A stretch of DNA of 64,000 nt from Acidaminococcus timonensis (GTDB taxonomy: Bacteria > Bacillota > Negativicutes > Acidaminococcales > Acidaminococcaceae), in the NCBI RefSeq assembly GCF_900106585.1, contig NZ_FNWH01000004.1:62001-126000 (forward strand). The letters run 5' to 3'. The position numbers and the translations under genes were made by a program. Of the stretch, positions 1-7,805 are shown piece after piece. The first letter of the stretch is position 1; the number at the start of each line of letters is the position of its first letter. The notes under the pieces were generated by a model. It was not told the origin of the DNA. It worked only from the letters and a program-made list of their open reading frames with translations, and searched no databases.

Positions 1-320
1 GCGTACAGGTCCATATTTTCCTGGATGGTCAGATCTTCATACAGGCCGAATTTCTGGGGCATGTAGCTGATCCGGCTCTGGATTTCATTGGCATCCTTCA
101 CCGAATCCAGCCCCAGCACCTGCAGGCTGCCCCCGGTGGGGTCCATGAGCCCGCAGATCAGCCGCATGGTGGTGGTCTTCCCCGCCCCGTCCGGCCCGAT
201 CAGCGCCGTCATCTTGCCCTTTTTGGCCAGGAAGTCGATGCCTTTCAGGGCGTGGGCGGTTCCCTGCTTATCGTTGAACAGCTTGTCCAGCCCTTTAGCC
301 TGGACCACCCATTCAGTCAT
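1..320 (-). CDS. ABC transporter ATP-binding protein (partial, C-terminus outside window)
   Basis: This is the N-terminal part of an ABC ATPase; the gene runs off the left edge. From the ATG at 318-320 the frame shows a Walker A motif (GPDGAGKTTT) near residue 40 and a Q-loop (YMPQKFGLYED) near residue 90. The phrase GLMDPTGGSLQVLG is typical of the DrrA/YbhF-type ATPases of drug or bacteriocin exporters. Its start overlaps the 3' end of the HlyD gene, so the order of transcription is outer-membrane factor, adaptor, ATPase, with permeases expected beyond position 1. The likely role is to power a YbhFSR-like efflux pump (inference from family and neighbours). Walker B and the signature motif cannot be seen here. 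Confidence 0.85.
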   Translation of the reverse strand, partial: MTEWVVQAKGLDKLFNDKQGTAHALKGIDFLAKKGKMTALIGPDGAGKTTTMRLICGLMDPTGGSLQVLGLDSVKDANEIQSRISYMPQKFGLYEDLTIQENMDLY

Positions 321-1353
321 GGCTCTGCTCCGTGTCGATCTTTACGGTGGCGGGCATGCCCATGCGCAGCACATTGTCCGGATCGGTCACGTACACACGG
401 ACTTCATACAGCAGGGAAGTACGCAGTTCTGTGGTCTGAACCGTCTTGGGCGTGAATTCCGCCGTCGAGCTGATGTACCCGATCTGGCCGGTAATGGGGT
501 CTTTCGGATGGCTGTCCGTGAACACCTGGGCCTTCATCCCTTCGTAGATCCGCCCCAGGTCCTTTTCGCTCACGTACACCCGCACCCATTTCTTGTCGTT
601 CAGGGACAGCTTGAACACAGGCTTCTGGGGGGAGGCCATGTCGCCCACTTCCAGCAGCCGGGACCGGATGACCCCGTCGGCCGGTGCCTTCAGTTCCGAC
701 TGGCTCAGCAGATAATCCACATGTTTCATGTCTTCCTGCAGGGCTTTCAGCTGGGCTTCACCGCTCTTCACATCTTCGTCCCGGGGGCCTGCCTGGGCTT
801 TTTCGTATTCCTGCTGGGCCGCTTCTGCCTGGGCCGCCGTGACGTCCACCTTGGTCTGGGCCGCATCCCGGTCCTGCTTGCTCACGGACCGGCCGTTGGA
901 GCTGCTGAATGCATTCTCCACCCGGGCCAGATCCTGCCGGGCCTGGTCTGCCTGGGCCGCCGCTTCATCGGCTTTCGCCCGGGCCGCTTCCAGGTCTTCC
1001 GCCCGGGTACCGTTGTGGAGCTTGTCCACCACGCTCTGCTGGGCGGCAATCTGGGCCTGGAGCTTGCTCTTCTTGATCTTCAGTTCGTCGGTGTCCAGCC
1101 GGGCCAGTACCTGGCCCTTGGTCACCTTATCCCCTTCCTCCACCAGTTCCTCCGCAATCCGGTCGCTCTGGCGGAAAGCCACAGCCACTTCCCGCACGTC
1201 CACATTACCATACAGCGTCAGCTGCCGGGCCGCCTTCTGGGCCTGGTATTTCTGGTAGCCGTAGCCCCCCAGGCCGCAGATCACCACAACGGCACCGATC
1301 AGGGCCGCCAGCTTCTTTTTGTCCTCCAGGAGGCTTTTCCACAAACTTCCCAT
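313..1353 (-). CDS. HlyD/YbhG-family periplasmic adaptor of an ABC efflux pump
   Basis: A 346-residue membrane fusion protein that should bridge the inner-membrane ABC transporter and the outer-membrane channel. One N-terminal membrane anchor (about residues 15-32, LAALIGAVVVICGLGGYG) is followed by a biotinyl-lipoyl-like half (TLYGNVDVREVAVAF). Next comes a long alanine- and glutamine-rich coiled coil (about 80-215) and the second lipoyl half (ELKAPADGVIRSRLLEVGD), then a beta-barrel domain. It starts 1 nt after the TolC-type gene and overlaps the ATPase start, indicating tight translational coupling. YbhG/YhiI proteins have this length and layout. The substrate cannot be read from sequence. 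Confidence 0.9.
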   Translation of the reverse strand: MGSLWKSLLEDKKKLAALIGAVVVICGLGGYGYQKYQAQKAARQLTLYGNVDVREVAVAFRQSDRIAEELVEEGDKVTKGQVLARLDTDELKIKKSKLQAQIAAQQSVVDKLHNGTRAEDLEAARAKADEAAAQADQARQDLARVENAFSSSNGRSVSKQDRDAAQTKVDVTAAQAEAAQQEYEKAQAGPRDEDVKSGEAQLKALQEDMKHVDYLLSQSELKAPADGVIRSRLLEVGDMASPQKPVFKLSLNDKKWVRVYVSEKDLGRIYEGMKAQVFTDSHPKDPITGQIGYISSTAEFTPKTVQTTELRTSLLYEVRVYVTDPDNVLRMGMPATVKIDTEQSHD

Positions 1354-1354
1354 G

Positions 1355-2884
1355 TTATCTCTTCCCTTCTGCTGTCCGATTCAGTTCTTCCTGTTCCTGC
1401 TCACTGAGGGGCTGCCAGCCGCCCCCCAGGGCTTTATACAGATGGATCAGATCCGCCAGTTCCTGGCCCCGGCTGCGGTTCTCCTGCCGCTTCATCGTCA
1501 GCAGGGTCCGTTCGCTATCCAGTACAGGCTGATAATCACTGAGCCCGGCCTGATACCGGTTTTCCGCCAGGTCGAAGGCCTCCTGGGCGTTTTCCCGGCC
1601 CCGGATCAGGTTCTCCTTCCGATCTTTCTCCTGTACGATGCTGGCCATGGCGTCCTGGACCTCGCCAGCCGCCTTCAGCACCGTGTTCTCGTACTGTGCC
1701 TGCAGTTCCTTTGCCCGGGCATCCTGCAGCTTCACATTCTGTTTCAGTGTGCCACCGTGGAACAGGGGATACGTGACGCTGGGCGCCAGGGCAAAGGCAT
1801 GGGCCCCCGCACCAAACAGGTTGCCCCCGCCCAGGGTCAAAAGTCCCAGGAAACCGGCCAGATTGAACCGGGGTTTCAGTTCGGCCCGGGCTTCCTTCGT
1901 CCGGGCGATCTGGGCCTCCAGCTGCTGTTCTGCCGCCATGATGTCCGGCCGCTGCCGCAGCTGGTTGGCCGGGATGGCGTGGTACAGTTCCGCATCCACC
2001 TGGGGCAGGCCCGAAGTGGTCAGCAGGTCATTCAGCTGCCCTGGTTCCGTCCCTGTCAAAATGGACAGCCGGGTCAGGGTCTCCTGGATGCCCTGCTGCA
2101 CCCTGGGGATCTCCGCCCGAGTGCTTTCTTCCTGGGTCTTCATGGCTTCCAGAGGATACGCATCGATCAGCCCTGCCTGGAAATTGTCCTGCAGCAGGTC
2201 CCGTTTTTCCGCTTCCAGCGCAGTATGGCGCTGCAGCAGGGCCAGGTCGCTCTGCAACGTCCGCAAAGAGATATAGTTGAGGGCCGTTTCCGCGCTGAGC
2301 GTCACCCAGGTGCTGTAGAGCGCCGCATGCTGGGCCGCCAGGTTGTGGGCCGCCGTTTGTTTCTTCGCCTTCAGCCGACCGAAGAAGTCCGGTTCCCAGG
2401 AAGCGTCGATGCCCAGCCCGGCCACGGAAGAATTCCGGTCGGGCAGGTTCAGCACCCCGGGCACCCGGGCCATGTCGCCCACTTTGTCGTTGATGCCCTG
2501 GGGCGCTTCGTACCGGGCGTACCCGCCGCCGATGTTCAGCCAGGGCAGGGCTTCCCCCTTGCTGATGCCCAGTTGGGCCCGGGCCTCCTCCACCCGTGCC
2601 TGGGCCGCCTTCAGGTCCCGGTTGTTCTTTAAGGAAAGGTCGATCAGGGTATCCAGCTGGGGATCCTGGAACGTCTTCCACCAGGCTGCCAGCGTTGCTT
2701 CGTCCAGGGAAGCTTCCGGGGTGGGCCGATCATAGGCTGCCGGATGCTTTTGGGCCACGTCCGTCCAGGCCGGCTGTTTCACCGCCTGGGGCTGGGGAGA
2801 TTTTTTCCCGGCCAGCGCAGGCTCCATGAGCCCGGGTACCAGGGTCAGGGACAATCCCCAGAATACAGGTTTCCACCATTTCAT
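1355..2884 (-). CDS. TolC/NodT-family outer-membrane efflux protein
   Basis: Outer-membrane channel of a tripartite efflux pump and first gene of the operon with the HlyD adaptor and ABC ATPase. I chose the ATG at 2882-2884 because GGAG lies 8 nt upstream; the in-frame ATG two codons earlier is too close to it. The product then starts MKWWKPVFWGLSLTLVPGLM and has a signal peptide ending near ALA-GKK. Two OEP repeats follow, with helical motifs such as NRDLKAAQARVEEARAQLG and RYQAGLSDYQPVLDSERTLL. No lipobox cysteine is visible, unlike many NodT proteins. It supports a diderm envelope. A consensus promoter lies at 2945-2973. Confidence 0.9.
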   Translation of the reverse strand: MKWWKPVFWGLSLTLVPGLMEPALAGKKSPQPQAVKQPAWTDVAQKHPAAYDRPTPEASLDEATLAAWWKTFQDPQLDTLIDLSLKNNRDLKAAQARVEEARAQLGISKGEALPWLNIGGGYARYEAPQGINDKVGDMARVPGVLNLPDRNSSVAGLGIDASWEPDFFGRLKAKKQTAAHNLAAQHAALYSTWVTLSAETALNYISLRTLQSDLALLQRHTALEAEKRDLLQDNFQAGLIDAYPLEAMKTQEESTRAEIPRVQQGIQETLTRLSILTGTEPGQLNDLLTTSGLPQVDAELYHAIPANQLRQRPDIMAAEQQLEAQIARTKEARAELKPRFNLAGFLGLLTLGGGNLFGAGAHAFALAPSVTYPLFHGGTLKQNVKLQDARAKELQAQYENTVLKAAGEVQDAMASIVQEKDRKENLIRGRENAQEAFDLAENRYQAGLSDYQPVLDSERTLLTMKRQENRSRGQELADLIHLYKALGGGWQPLSEQEQEELNRTAEGKR

Positions 2885-2944
2885 CTTCATCGCTCCAATC
2901 TGTACCAGAGAGGCGTAATTATTCGTTCGATTAATTATACATCC

Positions 2945-2973
2945 ATTATAGCCCAAGTCGTGTCCCCCTGCAA
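2945..2973 (-). promoter_or_regulatory. Sigma-70 promoter of the efflux operon
   Basis: On the minus strand: TTGCAG (2968-2973), a 17-nt spacer, then TATAAT (2945-2950), about 60 bp upstream of the TolC-type start codon. Divergent from the 2999-3027 promoter. Confidence 0.75.
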
Positions 2974-2998
2974 GGGGAAAAGACAATCCAAAAACCTC

Positions 2999-3027
2999 TT
3001 GCAACTTGTCTCCAAATTTGCTATACT
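2999..3027 (+). promoter_or_regulatory. Sigma-70 promoter of the DUF3793-flavodoxin operon
   Basis: TTGCAA (2999-3004), a 17-nt spacer, then TATACT (3022-3027). The predicted transcription start falls just before the first palindrome at 3037, so a protein bound there would block initiation or early elongation. Confidence 0.7.
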
Positions 3028-3036
3028 TCGTTTGTG

Positions 3037-3052
3037 GTTAGCATTTACTAAC
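3037..3052. promoter_or_regulatory. Palindromic operator, copy 1 (GTTAG-N6-CTAAC)
   Basis: GTTAGCATTTACTAAC, an inverted repeat with 5-bp perfect arms, placed immediately after the -10 box of the rightward promoter. It recurs at 3098-3121 with one base changed in the middle (CATTTA to CGTTTA). The two-fold repetition and the position argue for a repressor site. Confidence 0.7.
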
Positions 3053-3097
3053 TACATTGGCTGCAAGGAATTATCTTTACGCCATTTTTATTTCAGA

Positions 3098-3121
3098 TTA
3101 GGTTAGCGTTTACTAACCTAA
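3098..3121. promoter_or_regulatory. Palindromic operator, copy 2, with 9-bp arms resembling a DtxR/IdeR iron box
   Basis: Arms TTAGGTTAG and CTAACCTAA flank the 6-bp centre CGTTTA. The arms are the same as the half-sites of the actinobacterial DtxR/IdeR iron box (TTAGGTTAG-C-CTAACCTAA), but the centre is longer. The site ends two bases before the ribosome binding site of the DUF3793 gene. Iron control is an inference that fits the flavodoxin downstream. Confidence 0.65.
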
Positions 3122-3138
3122 AAAGGAGGTCACCCCCC

Positions 3139-3702
3139 ATGACAATCACTCTCGAAACCGAGCTGGTCCGGCAATGTGCACCTACGCTGGCAGGGCTGAA
3201 AGCAGCCAATCTGTTCCGTTTCCGGTTTGCCTGCAGCGAGGATCCCTTTGCCCAGGTGGAAACCATCCGGCACTCCCTGGAACCCAAGGGCATCCAGGTG
3301 GAAATCCTGAGCTTTGACTGTCTCCATCGGTGTGCCCTCCTGTATGTGTATCGCCCCCACCGGCTTTCCCATCTCCTGGCGGATCCTGAAAGCAGTTCCT
3401 TCCTGAAACGCCGGGGCTACCGGGAGACCACGGCCCGGGAAATCCTTCATGAGATCTCCCTTCACCTGGCCTGCCGTGACCCGTTCCCCCACGAAATCGG
3501 CATCCTGCTGGATTACCCGCTGGAAGATGTGAAAGCCTATATGGCCGCCCCCCGGGACAAAGGCGTTTGTTCCGGGTGCTGGAAGGCCTATGGAAATCGG
3601 GAACAGGCCGAATGTTATTTTGCCAAATGCCAGAAATGCACCCGGATCTACTGGCGCTGTTACCGCGCCGGTACGCCCCTGAGCAAACTGGCAGTGGCTT
3701 AA
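3139..3702 (+). CDS. DUF3793 family protein
   Basis: A 187-residue soluble protein matching the DUF3793 family, whose biochemical role is not established. The N-terminal half is helical. The C-terminal part (about residues 130-180) is rich in cysteines and aromatics, with CSGCW, YFAKCQKC and YWRCYRAGTPL. Cysteines also occur near residues 13, 30, 54, 59 and 108, so metal or cluster binding is possible but unproven. AGGAGGT lies 9 nt upstream of the ATG. The flavodoxin starts 48 bp downstream, in the same operon; DUF3793 genes are often found beside flavodoxin or iron-transport genes. Regulation through the two palindromes upstream is likely. Confidence 0.85.
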   Translation: MTITLETELVRQCAPTLAGLKAANLFRFRFACSEDPFAQVETIRHSLEPKGIQVEILSFDCLHRCALLYVYRPHRLSHLLADPESSSFLKRRGYRETTAREILHEISLHLACRDPFPHEIGILLDYPLEDVKAYMAAPRDKGVCSGCWKAYGNREQAECYFAKCQKCTRIYWRCYRAGTPLSKLAVA

Positions 3703-3750
3703 AATATATACTTGCATTGCCGCCTGGCGGCAGAAAGGATGGAAACAACA

Positions 3751-4173
3751 ATGAGCAAAATCGCAGTGGTATTCTGGAGTGGTACGGGCAATACGGAAGC
3801 TATGGCCAAAGCCGTGGAAGACGGTGCCAAAGGCAAAGGTGCGGATGTAACGGAATTCACCGCCTCCGACTTTTCTGCCGACAAGGTGGCCGGTTTCGAT
3901 GCCATCGCCTTCGGTTGCCCGGCCATGGGGGCTGAAGTCCTGGAAGAAGGAGAATTCCAGCCCATGTGGGATGATGTGAAAGGCAGCCTGAAAGGCAAAA
4001 AGATTGCCCTGTTTGGTTCCTACGGCTGGGGTACCGGTGAATGGATGGACAACTGGAAAGCGGATGCGGAAGCAGAAGGCGCTGTCCTGGCCGCCGATCC
4101 TGTCATCGCCAACAATGCGCCGGACGATGATGCTCTGACCCAATGCAAAGGACTGGGCGAAGCGCTGGCATAA
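3751..4173 (+). CDS. Flavodoxin (short-chain)
   Basis: FMN-containing electron carrier of 140 residues, the normal length of short-chain flavodoxins. It shows the phosphate-binding loop WSGTGNTEAM near residues 8-17, the second FMN loop AFGCPAMGAEVLEEGEF, and the third FMN-binding region FGSYGWGTGEWMDNW. The start at 3751 is chosen for the AGAAAGGATGG sequence upstream; an earlier in-frame ATG would add a non-family tail. Flavodoxins commonly replace ferredoxins under iron limitation, which suits the iron-box-like operators upstream. It ends directly before repeat element A1. Confidence 0.95.
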   Translation: MSKIAVVFWSGTGNTEAMAKAVEDGAKGKGADVTEFTASDFSADKVAGFDAIAFGCPAMGAEVLEEGEFQPMWDDVKGSLKGKKIALFGSYGWGTGEWMDNWKADAEAEGAVLAADPVIANNAPDDDALTQCKGLGEALA

Positions 4174-4183
4174 AAAGAAAAAA

Positions 4184-4310
4184 GCGCTGTGAAAAAATCG
4201 TCCACAGCGCCTTTATTTCGCTAGCGTCAGCTGGCTTCCATCGGCTAGTGACTAGAGACTAGTGACTAGTGACGGGTTGTGAAAAAGCATTTTTTCACAA
4301 CCCCTTTTTT
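4184..4310. repeat. Repeat family A, copy 1 (double hairpin with GTCACTA tandem repeats)
   Basis: Between convergent genes. Hairpin GCGCTGTG/CACAGCGC (4184-4210), a conserved core (GCCAGCTGACGC type, inverted here), about four 7-bp units of the TAGTGAC type, then hairpin GGGTTGTG/CACAACCC with a T-tract (4274-4310). The same architecture recurs at 22211, 33353 and 54395. The hairpins probably end transcription from both sides. Confidence 0.8.
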
Positions 4311-4764
4311 AATGGAAGAACAGATGCATCAGTTTCATCAGACAGTACAGCAGGCCACTGGCAATCATGGGGCCTACGGGCACCCCCTTGAACAGGAATA
4401 CCCCGATGATGGTCCCGATGAGCATGGCCGCCACCACTTCCGGATCTTCTCCCATCAGATCCACGCCCCAGCGCCCCAGCAGCGCTACCAGGGCGCCGAT
4501 GACCAGGGACGCGATTCCCATGGGGTTCCTGAACACCCCCAGGGTTTCAGAAAGGCCGATCTTGCCCGTGGCAATGGGCACCATCAAAGCCGCCATCAGC
4601 AGGATAATGCCCCAGTTCACGCCGTGGCTGCTGAAATACATCAATTTTTCCTCCGGCAGCACCAGCTTCATGAGAACCAGAAGCCCGGCTGCATAGGATA
4701 CAGTCAGATTGTGGGCCAGATAGCCCAGGACGATCATAAATCCAAGGATCAGATATGGCTGCAT
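4309..4764 (-). CDS. DUF441 family small membrane protein
   Basis: A 151-residue integral membrane protein of the DUF441/YeaL family, function unknown. About five hydrophobic segments are visible, including LILGFMIVLGYLAH, AAGLLVLMKLVL, GIILLMAALMVPIA, ASLVIGALVALLG and AAMLIGTIIGVFLF. The start at 4764 (MQPYLILGF) is preferred because AAAGGAAGC sits just upstream; a longer reading would place that ribosome binding site inside the gene. Convergent with the flavodoxin gene, with repeat A1 between them. Confidence 0.85.
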   Translation of the reverse strand: MQPYLILGFMIVLGYLAHNLTVSYAAGLLVLMKLVLPEEKLMYFSSHGVNWGIILLMAALMVPIATGKIGLSETLGVFRNPMGIASLVIGALVALLGRWGVDLMGEDPEVVAAMLIGTIIGVFLFKGVPVGPMIASGLLYCLMKLMHLFFH

Positions 4765-4867
4765 GGATCCGCTTCCTTTCATTGTAGAAATAAATGGCCA
4801 GAGCCAAAGCTCTGACCATTTATTGTACCGTATTTTTTGTTATGATTCAATGGCAAGCCCGCTGGGC

Positions 4868-4970
4868 GACCTGGGTTCGGACGCCCCTCATGGGTCGTCC
4901 CTACGCAGATAACGCACCGTACGTTGTTTCTCCGTAGGGTCTACCCGTAAGGTGAGACCGTTCCCAGGTC
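4868..4970. repeat. Repeat family B, copy 1
   Basis: A 103-bp element bounded by GACCTGGG and CCCAGGTC, with inner CCCTACG and CCGTAGGG motifs in inverted orientation. Related copies are at 36235-36317 and 38485-38586. No coding capacity. It sits in the decayed interval between the DUF441 gene and the niaR relic. Confidence 0.75.
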
Positions 4971-4992
4971 TGGCAGAGCCTGCAGACCCTCC

Positions 4993-5169
4993 TTAAAACG
5001 ACCAGTTCAGCCGGCGTTTACCTGCCACTTCTTGTTGTAGTCCCCGGCGGGTAGTGTATCCGTTGCTGCCCAGATGTCCGAATACAAACTGGGCCTGGGG
5101 TTCCACGAACCAGCCTTTATTCCCTCTGGGGATGGTCTGCCCGTATTCTACGGACAGGCTCTGTTCGTG
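4993..5169 (-). pseudogene. Autotransporter beta-barrel C-terminus (remnant)
   Basis: The minus strand encodes SLSVEYGQTIPRGN followed by GWFVEPQAQFVFGHLG and YTTRRG, the typical penultimate strands of an autotransporter barrel. A frame change then gives DYNKKWQVNAG, and a second one gives the terminal LNWSF and stop at 4993-4995. The order of motifs fits a family C-terminus, but the stretch between YTTRRG and DYNKKW is much too short, so an internal deletion as well as frameshifts has occurred. No start or passenger domain remains. It abuts the niaR relic at about 5170. Confidence 0.7.
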
Positions 5170-5453
5170 GGCCGGTAATCAGCTGCAGGTAATGGATCAC
5201 CCCGCCATTATCCACCACAGCGTTCAGCTCCAGCTGCAGTTCCTTTTCCTCCTGGGTCCTGCCCTGGCAGGCAAACTGCCGGCTGCATCCCTTCTGTCCT
5301 GCCTGGCCTTCCAAGGATATACCCACGTACCGTGGCCATGATGGGGCGCCCTGCACTGCGCAGCAGTGCCACATCCCCTACGATAATCTGTCGGGTTACC
5401 TTCAGTCGTCTGGACAGCTCTACGCCAGTAACTGGTGCGGTTTCATTTCTCAA
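5170..5453 (-). pseudogene. niaR: NiaR-type transcriptional repressor (frameshifted, truncated)
   Basis: The first frame encodes a winged-helix HTH (TGVELSRRLKVTRQIIVGDV, then LLRSAGRPIMATVRGYIL), a close match to the N-terminus of the niacin-responsive repressor NiaR. At about 5325 the reading shifts frame and continues as part of the 3H ligand-binding domain (KELQLELNAVVDNGGVIHYL). It then breaks off at about 5170, where autotransporter sequence begins. Intact NiaR is about 170-180 residues, so over half of the 3H domain is gone. A promoter still precedes it at 5532-5560. No niacin transporter gene is in this window. Confidence 0.72.
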
Positions 5454-5531
5454 GATTTTTGGTAATAAGCTCTATAATTCAATGATTATTTCTTATTTGT
5501 TTAGAATTAATTTAAATTCCACAACGTATAT

Positions 5532-5560
5532 ATGATATATATCACGTACAACTTTGTCAA
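5532..5560 (-). promoter_or_regulatory. Promoter with AT-rich palindrome upstream of the niaR relic
   Basis: Minus strand: TTGACA (5555-5560), 17 nt, TATCAT (5532-5537). The spacer and -10 lie inside an inverted ACGTGATATATATC / ATATATACGT sequence that could be an operator. The rest of 5454-5620 is AT-rich and holds no gene that I can see. Confidence 0.5.
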
Positions 5561-5620
5561 AAGGTTAAGTTAGCTTTCACTTACTTTTCCCTTTTGCTAC
5601 AGGTTTATCACATACACAAA

Positions 5621-5669
5621 AGACCTGGAAACAGGATCCTCTCCCAAAGAAGATCCTGTCTCCAGGTCT
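5621..5669 (-). terminator. Terminator of the metNIQ-amidohydrolase operon
   Basis: Long inverted repeat: AGACCTGGA-x-ACAGGATC pairs with GATCCTGT-x-TCCAGGTCT around a 13-nt loop, followed on the minus strand by TTTTGTG. It lies 12 bp after the stop codon of the M20 gene. Confidence 0.8.
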
Positions 5670-5681
5670 GCAGTTTTTCTT

Positions 5682-6863
5682 TTACGCCTTTTCCGCTGTT
5701 TCCTTCTCCCATTCCAGTACATACTGGACGAAATATTCCACCCCCAGGCCAAGGACTTTTTCATCGATATCAAAATAGGGGCTGTGCTGGGGATAGCGCC
5801 GGTCTTCCTCCGGGAATCCGCCACCCAGCAGCAGGATGCATTTGGGATTGTAGTACTTGGCGAAATCCTCGCCGCCCATCTGCAGCTCCCAGTCCACCAC
5901 CTTGCCCGGTCCGAACACGCTGGCGCAGGCTTTCCGACCCGTGTCCACACATTCCCTGTCGTTGATCATGGGCGGGGGACCAAAATGGTATACGGTGCGG
6001 ATAGATGCCCGAGTGGTGGTGCTCACGCCCCGGGCCACCCGTTCCAAGATACCCGGATAGGCGTCCCGCAACTCCTTGCTGAAGGTCCGGGCCGTACCGG
6101 ACAGCTTCGCTTCCCCGGGGATCACATTGCTGGTAGTGCCGCTCTGGAACTGGGTGACACTGAGTACCGCCGGTTCCAGGGGATTCACTTCCCGGCTCAC
6201 CACGGTCTGCAGGGCTGTGACAAATTCTGCCCCGGCCACGATGGGATCGATGGTCTGGTGCGGCAGAGCGCCGTGACCTCCCTTGCCTTCCACCACCACA
6301 TCAAAGGTATCAGCGGCGCTCATGACCGGTCCGTACCGAAGGGAAGCCATGCCTGCAGGGATCTTGCTCCAGATGTGCAGGGCAATCAGCCGGTCGCACT
6401 CCTTCACCAGGGGTTCCTCCTTCATGTAGGCGGCACCGCTGTTGGCGATTTCCTCCTCGGCCGGCTGGAAGATCAGCCGCACGGTAACGGTGAGCTGGTC
6501 CTTCAGGGCTGCCAGTATTTTGGCTGTACCCAGCAGGATGGTGATGTGGGTATCGTGGCCACAGGCATGCATGGTGCCTTCATTCCGGCTCCTGTATTCC
6601 TCGGTGCCCAGTTCTTTGATGGGCAGGGCGTCGATGTCCGCCCGGATGCCGATGATGTGATTGCTGGAATGAGGTCCCTTCAGGGTGGCGATCACTCCGG
6701 ATTTACAGGATTCCACATAGGGAATTCCCAGCTGGTCCAGGTATTTTTCGATGCTCTTCTGGGTCTCGAACTCCTGCCAGGACCGTTCCGGATATTCATG
6801 ATAATGACGGCGCAGCTGCACCAGCTCAGGCTGCAGAGCCGCAATGCGTTCTTTCAGATTCAT
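5682..6863 (-). CDS. M20-family amidohydrolase (N-acyl amino acid/hippurate hydrolase type)
   Basis: A 393-residue metal-dependent amidohydrolase that should cleave an N-acyl or peptide bond of an amino-acid conjugate. Metal-binding motifs are MHACGHDTHI, QPAEEE (catalytic and ligand glutamates), LHIW and a late GGEDFAKY. The lid-domain histidine lies in GKGGHGALPHQTIDP. The start at 6863 (MNLKERI) is chosen because GGAGG lies 9 nt upstream, whereas the ATG at 6872 abuts it. It is the last gene after metN-metI-metQ, so it may release methionine or another sulfur amino acid from an acylated form taken up by that importer (inference). Confidence 0.9.
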   Translation of the reverse strand: MNLKERIAALQPELVQLRRHYHEYPERSWQEFETQKSIEKYLDQLGIPYVESCKSGVIATLKGPHSSNHIIGIRADIDALPIKELGTEEYRSRNEGTMHACGHDTHITILLGTAKILAALKDQLTVTVRLIFQPAEEEIANSGAAYMKEEPLVKECDRLIALHIWSKIPAGMASLRYGPVMSAADTFDVVVEGKGGHGALPHQTIDPIVAGAEFVTALQTVVSREVNPLEPAVLSVTQFQSGTTSNVIPGEAKLSGTARTFSKELRDAYPGILERVARGVSTTTRASIRTVYHFGPPPMINDRECVDTGRKACASVFGPGKVVDWELQMGGEDFAKYYNPKCILLLGGGFPEEDRRYPQHSPYFDIDEKVLGLGVEYFVQYVLEWEKETAEKA

Positions 6864-6935
6864 GCTGTACATCCTCCTTGACAAGCGGAAAACCCCAGCA
6901 GCCTTGGCTTCCGGGGTTTCCACCTGGTTGTTCAC

Positions 6936-7787
6936 TTATTTCTTGGGAGCATTGGGGTCGAACCACAGACCCTTGTTGTTCTTCTTCATGTATTCCTGGA
7001 ATTCAGCAGACTTGTAGGCAGCCGCCAGATCCTTGGCCCACTGGGTGTCCTTGTTCTTGTCGGCCACAACCACCTGCAGCAGCAGATGCGGCAGGATGTC
7101 TTCCTTCATCAGTGCCGTAGCCGGATCGATCTTGGCGTTGTACACGATGGAACCGGTAATGACAATGAAGGCAAAGTCGTTACGCACGGCCGGGATGTTC
7201 AGGGATTTCATTTCCACGAACTGCAGGTTGTGCGGGTTCTCTACGATATCCTTCTGGGTAACCGTGGACAGGTCCTTCTTGGGATCCAGTTTGATCCAGC
7301 CGGCCTTCTGCAGCAGGGCGTAGGCACGGGCGGTGTTGGAAGCGTCATTGGGGACGGCGATCTTATCCCCGTCGGCGATCTGGTTCAGAGCCGTCTTGGA
7401 TCCGGCATAGATCCCGGCCGGTACGGTGGGGATGGCGCCGATGGCAGCCAGATGACCATTCTGCTTCTTGTTGAAGTTTTCCATATAGGCCGTATGCTGT
7501 TCCACGTTAAAGTCCACTTCCCCTTCGTTCAGGGCGATATCAGCCTGCAGCAGGTCGGACATATCCTTGCCTACGAACTTATAACCCTTCTTTTCCAGGA
7601 TGGGTTTCACGCCCTTTTCGAACAGATCGGAGTACGGACCCTGGGACTTGCTGTACTTCAGTTCCTTTTTGGTGGAAGCCCCTTTGTCAGCGCTCTTGCT
7701 GTCGCTGCCGCAGCCGGCCACCAGGGCCGTAGTCATAAGAGCAGCCAGACCGACGATCAGTAATTTTTTCCATTTTCCAGTATTCAT
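6936..7787 (-). CDS. metQ: MetQ/NlpA-family substrate-binding lipoprotein
   Basis: A 283-residue solute-binding lipoprotein of the D/L-methionine importer. The signal peptide ends with the lipobox LVAGCG, giving a lipidated cysteine at about residue 26. NlpA-family landmarks are SDLLQADIALNEGEVDFNVEQH (split in my reading at DLLQADIAL and VDFNVEQH), IAVPNDASNTARAYALLQKA and the C-terminal WFDPNAPKK. It is the third gene of metN-metI-metQ and starts 18 bp after metI. Methionine is the usual ligand of this family, although some members bind cystine or dipeptides. Confidence 0.92.
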   Translation of the reverse strand: MNTGKWKKLLIVGLAALMTTALVAGCGSDSKSADKGASTKKELKYSKSQGPYSDLFEKGVKPILEKKGYKFVGKDMSDLLQADIALNEGEVDFNVEQHTAYMENFNKKQNGHLAAIGAIPTVPAGIYAGSKTALNQIADGDKIAVPNDASNTARAYALLQKAGWIKLDPKKDLSTVTQKDIVENPHNLQFVEMKSLNIPAVRNDFAFIVITGSIVYNAKIDPATALMKEDILPHLLLQVVVADKNKDTQWAKDLAAAYKSAEFQEYMKKNNKGLWFDPNAPKK

Positions 7788-7805
7788 GTTTTTTACCCCC
7801 TCAAA

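Noticed and set aside
88-1407. Long plus-strand open frames over the HlyD, TolC, RND, alkaline phosphatase and other minus-strand genes
   Set aside because: They are antisense shadows of GC-rich coding regions. They lack ribosome binding sites and family motifs, and the opposite strand has complete recognised proteins.
5054-5374. A small hypothetical protein in either strand at 5.0-5.4 kb
   Set aside because: The minus-strand frames are pieces of NiaR and an autotransporter in different frames; the plus-strand frame is their complement.
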